A stretch of DNA of 64,000 nt. Source: Latrodectus hesperus. Taxonomy: Eukaryota > Arthropoda > Arachnida > Araneae > Theridiidae. The stretch lies in the NCBI GenBank assembly GCA_037975125.1, contig CM075856.1:3359098-3423097 (forward strand), given 5' to 3'. Position numbers and translations under genes: made by a program. The notes under the pieces were generated by a model. It did not search any database and had not been told where the DNA came from. It saw nothing but the letters and a program-made list of their open reading frames with translations. Positions within the stretch are counted from its first letter, which is position 1, and every line of letters starts with the position of its first letter. Positions 13,201 through 23,500 of this stretch are shown here, in pieces.

Positions 13201-13691
13201 AGTTTACTATATTTTCTAAATTTACATTTTATAAATGATTTTCGAAAAAGTAAATTAGGAAATTAAAAACTTGTAAATTTAAAATAAATTGACAAAAATA
13301 TTAAACACAAAGGATTCTTAAAAGTCATCTAGAAGCTATTGTAATATTATTTAAATTGAATGTGTTTCCAAAATATCAAACTTATACTTTTAGAAAATTT
13401 TCTGAAATAAATCCTAAGTAACAATGGAAATTCAATGTATTTTATTCACAACATATTTTAATGCAACATTCGACATAATGTGCATTTTTATTCTCTTATT
13501 GTTTTAATAACAATAGAGCATTTATATTATTAAAGGAGAATCAAAAAATATAACTGTCACTTTCCATTCATGATAATGATGATAATTTATGATTTGTCCC
13601 AGATTTTCAATAGAAATCACTACAAAATGAAATTTGGTTTTACACTTTTAAAAATTCAGATTATTGTTTAATTATCAATATCATAAATACA
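10241..13691. other. No gene recognised; AT-rich
   Basis: Very AT-rich, with dense short A and T runs and no frame worth supporting. The only structure I see is the TTC/GAA palindrome near 11209, listed separately. Confidence 0.65.
11199..11251. repeat. (TTC)n/(GAA)n palindrome between 10-bp direct repeats
   Basis: A run of TTC triplets runs straight into GAA triplets (11209-11241), making a self-complementary purine/pyrimidine hairpin. It is bracketed by direct copies of GCTATGAAAT at 11199-11208 and 11242-11251. Confidence 0.9.
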
Positions 13692-13706
13692 CCCAATATA
13701 TAATAT

Positions 13707-14013
13707 TTTTTTCCAATGGTGGGCACAAGAGGGTTGAACCCTATGCCACAACAAGGCCAGAGACTGCTACTCATTTGTCGTTACCCAGCGGGCACCTGTG
13801 AACTAAGTCATGGAGGCGAGTAGCGTTATCCACGATATACCACCAAAAACCCGTTTATAGGGTGGGCCACATTCATACAACATCACAGAAGAAAAGATAG
13901 AGAAACACAGAGGGAACAGAGAAGGAAAGAAACATCCATGCCCGAACCGGGATTCAAACCCGGGACCCACAGCTCAGGAGTCAGGAACGCTAACCACTCA
14001 GCCAATCGGTCGG
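13707..14013 (-). mobile_element. tRNA-derived SINE, family A, copy 1
   Basis: On the minus strand the head carries GGCTGAGTGGTTAGC (A box) and CCGGGTTTGAATCCCGG (B box). A central domain (GCATGGATG, then CTACCCTATAAAC-like wording) and a 3' part with CAGGTGCCCGCTGGG and ACGACAAATGAGTAGCAG follow. A perfect 15-bp target-site duplication, CCCAATATATAATAT, lies at 13692-13706 and 14014-14028. The same family recurs at 48763-49051. Confidence 0.92.
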
Positions 14014-14174
14014 CCCAATATATAATATGTTTATTTAATAATTAACTTTTGGGTTTTTCTCAATAAGTTAACTGAAAAACTATCTTATATTTACAGAATT
14101 TAAGTCCATTGTAATCTTAAAATAATTTCTGTGCACAAAATTTTAATTTAACCTCTTTGTTTTACACTCAATAA

Positions 14175-14220
14175 TAAAATCTACGGGACAAATATAATAA
14201 TATTTGTCCCGTAGATTTTA
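14175..14220. repeat. Perfect hairpin, 21-bp arms
   Basis: Arms 14175-14195 and 14200-14220 are perfectly complementary around a 4-nt loop (AATA). The core is CTACGGGACAAATAT. No terminator context or gene is nearby. It could be a minimal foldback element or a templated repair inversion. Confidence 0.95.
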
Positions 14221-15111
14221 GCCTTGCTTTCAATGTTCAAGTAACCCGAGGCTAGATTAATTTTAGAGTCGAGTTTTGCTAAAGTTAATTCGAAAGTGAT
14301 GTTTCTGGGTTACAGATTAATTTTAAATCAAAAGATCTAGGAAATGCAAGATTAAGTATTATTTTACAGGGCTTAAAGTAAATAGAGAAAAGTATGAATT
14401 AAGTATTTCTTCTAAAAAATAGAGAATTTTCAAATAATATTTCCTAGATACTCAATGTTAAGCAACGTAAAATTAAATTGAACTCTATTTTAAAGGAATA
14501 TTTCACGAGTGAACGAAGATAGAAATATGCTAAGCTTTTGTAACTTTATGAAACTATGATACAATTTTGTGTTCATAAAGACGCAAGTATGACGAACTTA
14601 AATGAAACTACAGCTGAAGAATTCAATGGGTTTTTGAGTTCTCTGACGTATATATTTGTAAAAAAAATTTATTAGAATCGTAACGAATGACACTATTTGA
14701 CAATACATCATCGAAAAAGTGTATATTTTGGTATATCACACATCAAAATATATATTTTTCTGTGCAATACCTTAAATTGTACACCAAGCGTTTCACGCAA
14801 CAAACTGTAAACTTTTTTGCTAGAAATTGATACAGAAATTAACATTCATAGATGTATTGTAAATTTTATTATTGCAGCTACGGAATATGTACCAGCAAAT
14901 ACATTGGATTCCATTTATTATAGTAAATATTTAATAGTATTACAAAATTACCAGTTATCTGAATTATTTTTATGTTCGCCATTTGATATAAAGTACTGCA
15001 CCATGTGAAGAACTGACTAACATAAAATAAAATTAATCACTATAAAATATAATAAAAAAGAAATTTTTTACTTATGTACTTTATGACATAAGATAAATTT
15101 GTGTGTTATTG
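14221..15111. other. No feature recognised
   Basis: AT-rich unique sequence. The open frame at 14817-15008 is not supported. Confidence 0.6.
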
Positions 15112-15888
15112 TACAGAGTGTTCTTTTATAAAGTGACAGTGTTTGGAGCGTCCTGTAGCGTTATCTAATATAGCCGAAATGACATCAAACTTGGGATTTA
15201 GACCAACCAAGACATTAGAAAAAAGATTCCATGAAAAAAATTTAGTTCCAAAAGACGAAGCTAAGATATTTTATTGCGCTGCTATAACTTACAATAATGA
15301 AAATTAGCATAAAAAATGGGTTTCAAAGAAAAATGCAAATGTGCAATGACAATGCCTGTAATAATAATAAAAGCAAATAGTAGGCAGCTCCGACAAATAA
15401 TCTCAGTAAACGAGCTCCAGTGGCCATGCCTCTCACATTACCGGAACGTGCGTTTATGTGTTGGTGGAGTATCAAATTTGTCTATTCTAAAGAACAACAT
15501 AACAAAGACAGTGCGGAATATTCCTCGTGATAAGTTATGTACGGCTGTGGAGAATGTTGTGCACAGAATGCATGGTGTTATATCTGAGAACGGTGCTCAC
15601 ATTGAATGTGGTCTAACTCCTCATCGAGGAAGTTAATGTTGTAAATAAACATTAATAATTTAATAGTGCGATTGTATGTGTTAGTATTTTCCTATTTCTC
15701 ACATTTTATACATTGTAAAGCACCACAAAATGCCCTAGCGGCGATTTTTTTAACTAAAATTTTTTTCGCGGAATCTTTTTTCCCATGTTTGGGTTAGTCT
15801 TAATACCAAGTTTGGTACTATTTCGGCTATTAGATCACGCTACAGGGTGTCCCAAACACTCTGTCACTTTAGTAAAGATCACCCTGTA
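15112..15888 (+). mobile_element. Internally deleted TIR transposon with about 130-bp inverted ends
   Basis: Begins TACAGAGTG and ends CACCCTGTA. The left end and the reverse complement of the right end match, with mismatches, over well over 100 bp. Shared words include AAAGTGACAG, GTGTTTGG, CCTGTAGCG, ATCTAATA, GCCGAAAT, CAAACTTGG and AAAAAAGATTCC. Each TIR contains its own inner inverted copy of the terminal TACAGGGTG word. Internal sequence is short and keeps only a transposase 3' end. The TA-bounded TACAGGGTG termini suggest the Tc1/mariner superfamily, but I cannot fix the family. Confidence 0.78.
15400..15636 (+). pseudogene. Transposase C-terminal remnant
   Basis: Open frame inside the TIR element. 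Its 3' part reads like the C-terminus of arthropod mariner/Tc-type transposases: a run equivalent to LKNNITKTVRNIP, then VENVVHRMHGVISENGAHIE, just before the stop. An AATAAA signal follows within about 15 bp of the stop. The catalytic core is absent, so the element is non-autonomous. The family assignment is inference from wording, not a search. Confidence 0.55.
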
Positions 15889-15956
15889 TATTAAAATTAA
15901 CTTAAAATTTAAGTCATTTGGGAAAATTTTCTGATATTGCTATGACTGCTTCAATG

Positions 15957-16124
<168 letters not shown>

Positions 16125-16361
16125 AGGAAGCCAAGTACAAAAGTGTGGACACACACCTGCTGACAGAGGATTTCAGCGCAACGGAGGAAGCCTTAATTTT
16201 AGCTTCAATTTAAATTTTTATTGAAATTTTAAAAAGCTCTCCATTTGATTTTGCTAAATTATACATTTTATGTTTTAATTGTCATTTTATTGAAATTTAA
16301 ATATATCTTCGGTTTACGCCTCTTGCATTAGACTTATTTATAGTGTATCAAAAGTGTGCGC

Positions 16362-16648
16362 TGCCCACCCTGTCTAGTGGTCAGAATGTCTGACTACGGA
16401 TAGGGAGGTCCTGGGTTCGATTCCCAGTTCGGGCATGGATGTACTATCTCTCTCTCTCTCTCTATCCTGTCTTTGTCCTTTCCTTCTATGAATGTGTTGT
16501 AAATGATTACCTACCCTATAAACGGGTTCCTACGCCATGTGTGTACTGAGGAAGTCGGACTCCGCACCAAAACAGGATTCAGTTGAAAAAGTGCAGCAGC
16601 GCACCCCATGTTGCCAGCCTAGCTGGCACATGACAATGAATAATGAAT
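16362..16648 (+). mobile_element. tRNA-derived SINE, family B1, copy 1
   Basis: The A box region is TGTCTAGTGGTCAG and the B box is CTGGGTTCGATTCCCAG. The shared central domain follows: GGGCATGGATGTACT, a CT-rich stretch, CTGTCTTTGTCCTTTCCTT and CTACCCTATAAACGGG. The 3' domain is type 1 (GTGTACTGAGGAAGTCGG, AGTGCAGCAGCGCACCCCAT, CTAGCTGGCACATGACAAT), ending in AATGAAT repeats. A second copy is at 32515-32798. The target-site duplication is not clear. Confidence 0.88.
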
Positions 16649-16900
16649 GAACGGCCTAAAAACATGTGCTCTCTACATCCGTTCTTGACGTTTCCTTCAC
16701 CAGTCAAGCCTGAGAAGTCCAACACTGTTACGCAGTATTCAAGGATTCAATGAAGAATGCCTCAAGTACTTTAGTGTCGTCCTCCAGATTGGAGGGGAAT
16801 CGCTGTGGCAACGGCATTCTGGAGACTTCACTGGGATGACGTTTCCCAGGCTTTATAAATAGGTCTGTTTATTTGTGCTCTTTTGTTTTGCAGCTGAACT
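16649..16900 (+). other. GC-richer segment with a TATA-like box
   Basis: About 200 bp less AT-rich than its surroundings. It contains CTCCAGATTGGAGG and ends in CAGGCTTTATAAATAGGTC, a good TATA box near 16853, then a pyrimidine-rich stretch ending in GCAG. It looks like a promoter fragment, perhaps from an LTR, but I find no matching second copy, primer-binding site or coding sequence. Confidence 0.3.
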
Positions 16901-18371
16901 GTAATGTTGAAATTGCTTATTGTTAATTTTTGAATTATTGTTAAATGTATCTTTTTAAATTCTTTGTATTGAAAACTAAGTTTATAAAATCATTTGGAGT
17001 CATGAAGTAAAAAGGAACTATAAAAACATCAACAGTTAATACTTCACTTGTATTTCTAGTTCTTTGGTTCATCAATTGATGTGTAAAATATTTATGTTTT
17101 TAAATACTTAATTTTCCTCTAAATGAAGTAAACAGAAAACTTAAATTGCATTACCTTTAACTTTTTGTAGAATTGTAAATTTTTGATAATTAAAGGAAAT
17201 TCTCAAAGTATACTTATGTTATTAAGTTTAATAAAAATTCAATAAGTTATTAAATATAAAAAATACTATAAACGTTAGCAAAAAAACTTATGTTTATTGA
17301 AAATATTTTTTATTTAATAAATTAGGCTCTTTGAATAAAAGCATTTCTTTGTGATAAGTATAATTTTAATTTTGCTTAATTAGATATACAATTTTTAATT
17401 TACTCTTTAAAATTAATCAATATGTTAAGTTACTTCTAATAATGCGCTTAGTTATGTTAAGTTTTACTAAGTAAATTTTTAAAAATTAAAATCTATATTT
17501 CCCTGTTACTTCATTAATATTTATTAATAAAGTATTTATAAAATGTTAATTGAAAATTTACAAAAAAGTTGTAATTAATTTTTCAGAAATTGAAATTTTC
17601 AATATATACATATCATTGCGTTACTCTTATTACAAAATATTCTTAAAGAACTTTTCTGTATACATATCAGCCAACTGAATTATAATTAAATTTTTTTTTA
17701 AAAAAAATTGTAAATATTCTGCATTTAATACATTAAAATTTCTTAACTTAGTACACCACATATAGGTTATGGAGTATATGATTAGGATTTATAAATATTG
17801 GAGTCTCACATAATTGAAACATCGTTCAATTACATTCAACTGAATAAACGGTCAACTGATAATATTCATATTTCATAATTAATTTCTGGTTACACCAATA
17901 TTCTCTTTTAAGATAGATAAATTTTGATAGTCCTATTACTTCGTTCATTTGGTTAGAATTTTCTATATTCCAACCGTCTCTTTTCACAAGTTTTTATCTC
18001 CATATCATATTTATAAGTTATATATATTTATAAATTGTATAGTTATATTTATAAGAAGAATGTACATTTCTGGAAGTATAAGTACTTTCCCATAACTATA
18101 TTTTACTATTTAAGATAATTTTCGCTACAAATGCACAAAATTAAAGATAAATGATAATAGTTCGCAAATATGATAAAAATTCTCCATATTCAAGCAATCA
18201 AAAATTTTTAACGGCAATGGAATTCTCGGCTTTTATATATTTTAAATCTCTCCAGGGAGGAATAGGAGATTCGATATTTTTATTACTTCCTGTAAGTGAG
18301 TAATAACAAATCATTGAGTGAATTCAAAGGCTTTGAAAACCACATGGTGTATAAAAAATTTTTAAGAAATA
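16901..18371. other. No feature recognised
   Basis: AT-rich. The 5' part of the Helitron described next may begin somewhere in the last few hundred bases, but no 5' terminus is recognisable. Confidence 0.55.
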
Positions 18372-18554
18372 ATTGTGTGTATAACAATATCTTATTCTAT
18401 TTTGGCAAAGAAAGGATGGATATCTATTTAATATTAATATGAGAATTCCTGCAACTAATGTGGACATTAACTTAAAGGTCAACGCTATGGATTACTATGC
18501 ATATCGAACGATCATTCGTGAGAGTGCTGATAATCATATATTGAAATATAGACA

Positions 18555-19522
18555 ATAGTAATGTTGAACCCAACTCATTACAGTGCTGCTTGAATCCTGC
18601 AGAAGGACTCCCCAGGGCTTACTTTCACTTTAACTTATGTACTCATGTTAATAAGAAAGACTACATCCCAGAACATCTTAGACAACTGACCTTGGAAAAC
18701 CTAAGCCACATTCCTAACAATACCATCAAAATCTTCACTGACGGTAGTAAAATTGATATTCTAGCAGGTAGTGGCATATATATTGAAACCCCTCACACCA
18801 AATTCACTCTTTCTCATCGTAATCCCAATCACTGCTCTGTCTTCAGAAGTGAATTGATTGCGATAGACCTGGGACTAGAAGCTATTCTTTCTGAAGAGGA
18901 TTATGGTGACCTATGGATCTTGTCTGACAGCCGTAGTTTTCTCCACCATCTTAGTAATTGGCTTCTTGTAGGCGACAAGATCAGCAACTCTATCCTGCTT
19001 AAATTAAAACTCATTTCACTTAATCATGATGTTCACTTGCAATGGATACCTTCACATGTGAATCTCCACGGGAATGAAATGGCCGATAATCTTGCTAAGG
19101 AGGGTTGCAGGATTTCCAATACTCCCTCTTCCACACTTACTTTTCTGGAGTTATACTCCCGGGAAAAATCACAAATCTCGGAGGAGTGGAAAACACCCCC
19201 CACCCATAATTGGTACAAGGGATCAAAACCGGGTTTGTCCCTTGACCTCCCGTGTGACAGACGTACCCGGACTGTTCTCTCAAGACTTGCTAGCGGTCAT
19301 ATTAAGTGCCTCACTTTCAACGAGGGCAGGAAAACTTTCGTCACCTGCACCAAGTGCCAAAATCATCAGGCTTCTCCTGAGCATCTTTTGGATTGCATGG
19401 GTCTCTCTAGGGAGGATCTCTTTAGCAATCCTCTTTTAGTCTTCGACTTCCTTACAGTCAACGAACTCGTGGATCTAGTCTGACTCCGTCAGACATGGAG
19501 GATAAGCAACAACAACAACAAC
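18555..19522 (+). mobile_element. 5'-truncated LINE, (CAA)n-tailed family, copy 2, nested in the Helitron
   Basis: Flanked by a perfect 12-bp target-site duplication, GAAATATAGACA, at 18543-18554 and 19523-19534. It ends GGATAAGCAACAACAACAAC. Removing the insert and one repeat rejoins the Helitron frame (ILKYRQ then LFH), which shows that the LINE arrived second. It is 968 bp long and truncated at the 5' end. This is the best-preserved copy of the family in the window. Confidence 0.95.
18557..19483 (+). CDS. Partial LINE ORF2: RNase H domain and zinc-knuckle-like C-terminus
   Basis: Open frame from the truncation point to a TGA at 19481-19483, with no internal stops. The last 297 codons contain a complete RNase H fold by motif: FTDGS (first Asp, near codon 51), FRSELIAID (Glu), LSDSRS (Asp), LQWIPSHVN and GNEMADNLAKEG (last Asp). 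This enzyme degrades the RNA strand during target-primed reverse transcription. A linker with HNWYKG and LASGHIKCLTF follows, then a C-x2-C-x8-H-x3-C cluster (CTKCQNHQASPEHLLDC) and the conserved end LFSNPLLVFDFLTVNELVDLV. There is no start codon of its own, no reverse transcriptase and no promoter, so it is a 5'-truncated fragment and not a functional gene despite the clean frame. Confidence 0.88.
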   Translation, partial: SNVEPNSLQCCLNPAEGLPRAYFHFNLCTHVNKKDYIPEHLRQLTLENLSHIPNNTIKIFTDGSKIDILAGSGIYIETPHTKFTLSHRNPNHCSVFRSELIAIDLGLEAILSEEDYGDLWILSDSRSFLHHLSNWLLVGDKISNSILLKLKLISLNHDVHLQWIPSHVNLHGNEMADNLAKEGCRISNTPSSTLTFLELYSREKSQISEEWKTPPTHNWYKGSKPGLSLDLPCDRRTRTVLSRLASGHIKCLTFNEGRKTFVTCTKCQNHQASPEHLLDCMGLSREDLFSNPLLVFDFLTVNELVDLV

Positions 19523-19676
19523 GAAATATAGACAGTTATTTCATTAATACATTGTTGACATGTATGCAAAAATAGAAAGTAAAAGACCTCTATGTATGAC
19601 TAAATCAAGTAAAATTGCGTTTTAAAGAGTCCATTTATTTAAGTGATGCAGTTGTAAATGTTGGCAATGAAAAACG

Positions 19677-19876
19677 GCAATTTTACCTTCCACATTTACA
19701 GGCAGTCCAACACACATGCATTAATATGCACAACATGCAATAACGTATGTTCATGTTTTAACATGCAAATGCAATAATTCAACATGCAATAACATATGCA
19801 ATTTTACCTTCCACATTTACAGGCAGTCCAACACACATGCATTAATATGCACAACATGCAATGACGTATGTTCATG
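19677..19876 (+). repeat. Direct duplication inside the Helitron Rep region
   Basis: A segment of about 79 bp (19677-19755) recurs 121 bp downstream (19798-19876). It encodes the Rep N-terminal wording PSTFTGSPTHMH, where Helitrons have PSSFTGSPRHMHE. Only the second copy continues in frame into FTCNSEWGEI, so the first is the surplus copy. Confidence 0.9.
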
Positions 19877-20455
19877 CATATGGTTGTCCAGATTTTTTCA
19901 ACACATTTACATGCAACTCAGAATGGGGTGAAATATAAAAGAGCTTTTATTTACTGGACAATCACCATCAGATCGTCATGATATTTCTGCACGTGTATTT
20001 AAACAAAAATTAAAATATTTAACAGATTTTATACCGTCGAACACCATGCATTTGGAGAGACGCTCTGTTGGATGTATTCCGTTGAATTGCAAAAAAGAGG
20101 TTTACCACATGCGCATATTTTAATATGGATGATGGAAAAGATAACACCAAACACACACACAGAGAGAGAGAGAGAGAGAATTGATAAAATCGTCTCTGAA
20201 GAAATACCAGACATTGAAATTGATAAAGATTTACACGATATTGTCTCAAAAATTATTATTCATGGTTCATGTGGCTCATTAAATAATAATTCACTGTGCA
20301 TATGAGATGCAAAGTACGCAAAATGGTATCTTAGACACTTACTTGATGAAACTATTACAGGCAATGATGGATATCCACTCTAACGACGACGATCTACCGA
20401 AGATGGTGGAAAATCCATTAAAATAAAAGTGTTCAACAATACTATTAATGTTGAA

Positions 20456-20462
20456 ATATATA

Positions 20463-20546
<84 letters not shown>
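20456..20546. repeat. (AT)n microsatellite
   Basis: Alternating AT inside the Helitron pseudogene, interrupting its Rep region. It expanded after the coding function was lost. Confidence 0.97.
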
Positions 20547-20552
<6 letters not shown>

Positions 20553-22930
20553 GATGGAGTTATCAACAGTAATCGTGGGGCAGTACCATATTCTTCATTA
20601 CTACTAAAAACTTATAACCACACATAAATGTTAAGTACTGCAATTCAGTTAAAGATATAAAGCATATTTGCAAATATGTGAACAAAGAAAGCGATATGGC
20701 AGTGTTTGGAGTGGAAAACACAACTGCGTCTGACGGTGAAGTCACCCAATATTAACTGGAAGGTTATATAAGTAGCAATTAGGCTGTAAGGCATATTTTA
20801 TCTTTTTCCATTCATGAGTGATACCCAACAGTTGTTCAGTTATCAGTACATCTTTGAAATGAGTATCGTGAGTATTTTACAACAGAAAATGTACTTGCAA
20901 GAGCAATGTCACACCAACAATATTAACTGAATTTTTCACATTATGCAGACATGATAGCTTTGCAAGGACACTACGTAACACTGAAGTATAAACTTATTTT
21001 ACGTGGAATACATCAAGAAAGTTTCAGCGTCATAAACAAGGTAGAACAGTACAAGGATAAATTTACATGCCCCAAATGCATTGGGTAGTCTGTACGCTGT
21101 ACATCCAAATAACGCAGAATGCTTTTACTTAAAATTATTATTAATCAATGTTCATGGACCAACATATTTTTAAGAATTAAAAACAGTTAATGGTCATGTG
21201 TGCTATATTTCTTGAGGCTTGCCAGAAATTAAGTCTTAGAAAACGATGCTCATTGGGATATTAAATTCGCTGTGATGCTTCTAATACAGCTCAAACACAG
21301 AAGATGTGTACACTATTTTCCATCGCACTACATGTTTTCCTGCTAATCTAAAGAATATTTGGGAAAAATATAAAGACTATATGAGTGAAGACTAATTTTA
21401 CATCTCATGCGTAGGATAAATGCTAATCCCAACATTCAATTTACATCACATATATACCAAGAAACACTGATTTTAATTGAGGATGTATGTTTAACAATAG
21501 CCAACAAACGTTGACAGAATTTGGAATTTTTGCTCCAAATAGAACTGGTAAAGACATTTCGATCCTGATGTACAACGATAAACGCATTTCGATGTTAATA
21601 AATGACAAACATTTGTTCCAATTAATCTGTCGAAATTGTGATTATAACAACGAACAGCATATGACACAATTATAAGTACAATATCTAACAAGAGTTTTCC
21701 CAGTGCTTCCAAGAAATGTAAATCAAAACTTATCTTACTTTAATTATTCCGGCAACTATAATATCATAAAATAATATTGTAATTTCTATTCCCTCATCTG
21801 GTATTTCAGCAACTCTTTTGAGTGGTGGTGGAACAGCACATTCAGCATTGAAATTTCCATTAAATGTGCAGTTAATTGAAACTTCGTTATGTAATAATAG
21901 CAAATATTCTGAGATGAAAAAGTACCAAGATCATGTCAGCTTATAATATGAGATTAATGCACCATGGCACACAAGGAATCATTGGAAGCACTCAATCGCA
22001 CATTAAGAGATTTGAGAGAAAATGAGCAGCTCTTTGGTGGTGCAATCGTTTTGCTATCTGGTGATTTTCAACAAACTCTACCAGTTAAGCCACGTTCAAC
22101 ACCTGCAGATGAATTGAATGCATATCTCAAATCAACAGTGTTGTGATGGAATGTGGAGAAAATATCTTGAAAGACCAATATGTGTATTTACTGATGAATT
22201 GATTGTCAAAGTTTTTTATTTCCAAATTTAACGCTGACTTATAAAAACAATCAATGGGTTAGTGAGCGTGCTATATTGACAGTCAAAAACACTGATTTGA
22301 ATTTAAAAAACTGCATAATTCAAAATGATAACCTGATGACGAAACAACAAATAAATCCATAGATACTGTTGTCAATCATGATGAGTCAGTAAATAAAATT
22401 TTTTAATTCATTGGATCTACCAGGAATGTCATCGCATATTTTATCTTTGAAAATTGGTTCCTTCCCCAATCATCCTTCTACGAAACATAAATCCACCGAG
22501 ACTATGCAATGTGTCTAAGCTATTAATTAAAAAAATTAATGAATAACATAATTGATGCAGCCATTTTAAATGGAAAACACCATGTGGAACATGAACTACT
22601 ACCACGAATTCCAATGACATCAACGAATGTTCCATTTGAATTCAAACGTCTACAGTTTCATGTGCGATTAGCCTTTGCAATAATCATTAACAAAGTACAG
22701 GAACAATCATTGCAAGTAAGTTTGAATTAAATTTGATAAATCTATGTATATGTATGTTTTGCATACATGTTATATTTAAATGACATATATGTGGGAATAA
22801 TTTTACTAATAATTTTTATTTTGATGCATTATATACATTTGACGATTAATAAATTATGTTTGAGGTATTAAAACTGCCTTTTTGTTCAAACACAGCAACA
22901 TCTGAACGGGTACAGCTAGTATATTATAAA

Positions 22931-23500
22931 AAGAAAGAAAATGCAACATTCAACCCATTCTCAATCGTATTAGACCTCACATTTTGCTGTCTTACATATG
23001 TGAAGTCCGCAATGAGTCTACAGATTTGTTCATTCATCCGCCGAAATATGATATACACATCACTTTACTCAATTTATTTGTTGTTGTTGTTACTAATGAT
23101 ACTTGGACAAGTCAAGCTCACTATGCCTGGTTATGAAAATTTAAGTCGATTGGGAGCGTCTTTCGTTTAATCAGAGCACCATGAAGGTGAAAGTACGACT
23201 TTGCTCTACACACGTGCCGTAGGGACCCATTTATAGGGTAGGCAACTATTCACACCTCATTCATACAAGGAAAGGACAAAGACAGGATAGATAGAAAGAG
23301 AGAAAGTACATCCATACCCGAACCGGGATTCGAGCCCAGGACCTCCGTATCCGCAGTCAGCCACGCTGAACACTAGACAAGTTGGGTGGCTCAATTTATT
23401 TGAAGACTATAAAAAGTCGGACACAACGTCATCTATTTTCAACAGTTTTATGCGTTCATTGCTGTTAATGTGTTTGGTACACGGACACAACGTCATCTAT
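22931..23500 (+). other. Unrecognised coding-like frame split by a SINE
   Basis: From about 22932 a plus-strand frame runs without stops to the SINE target site at 23067-23080. When the SINE and one target-site copy are removed, it continues in the same frame (LLNLFEDYKKSDTTSSIFNS) into the first unit of the 64-bp minisatellite. The text (RPHILLSYICEVRNESTDLF, then IHPPKYDIHITLL) uses GC-ending codons unlike the neighbourhood. I do not recognise it. It may be an exon or transposon fragment, now dead because the minisatellite shifts the frame in each unit. Confidence 0.35.
23081..23389 (-). mobile_element. tRNA-derived SINE, family B2, copy 1
   Basis: Minus strand. It has the same head and central domain as B1 (CTTGTCTAGTG, CCTGGGCTCGAATCCCGG, CTACCCTATAAATGGG) but a type 2 3' domain (GCAAAGTCGTACTTTCACCT, TCCAAGTATCATTAGTAACAACAACAAC). 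A perfect 13-bp target-site duplication, CTCAATTTATTTG, lies at 23068-23080 and 23390-23402. A second copy is at 49517-49826. Confidence 0.93.

Larger units (their letters stand above)
18372..22735 (+). pseudogene. Helitron Rep-helicase pseudogene
   Basis: Plus-strand remains of the fused HUH nuclease plus Pif1-like helicase. Readable pieces in order: KVNAMDYYAYRTIIRESAD (18480-18540); after the nested LINE, VDMYAKIESKR (19552-19585); FTCNSEWGEI and GQSPSDRHDISARVFKQKLK (19900-20020); the HUH motif in ELQKRGLPHAHILIWM (His codons 20108 and 20114); CKYVNKESDMAVFGV, the Rep Tyr region (20670-20710); LYAVHPNNAECFYLKLLLIN (21090-21150); helicase wording LSGGGTAHSALKFPLNVQLI (about 21815-21875); LFGGAIVLLSGDFQQTLPV (22030-22085); and VPFEFKRLQFHVRLAFA (22630-22680). 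The Walker A segment is missing, and the Walker B WDE site before CTMAH is destroyed by two stops. Many other frameshifts are present. Confidence 0.9.
18372..22919 (+). mobile_element. Degraded Helitron with nested LINE
   Basis: A rolling-circle transposon identified from its Rep-helicase remains. The 3' terminus is recognised as GGGTACAGCTAGT, with CTAG at 22916-22919 followed by T, the usual CTRR-type Helitron end. Helitrons make no target-site duplication, so only the 3' end can be placed; the 5' limit is where readable protein begins. The element contains a later LINE insertion (18555-19522), an (AT)n run (20456-20546) and an internal 121-bp duplication (19677-19876). Confidence 0.85.
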
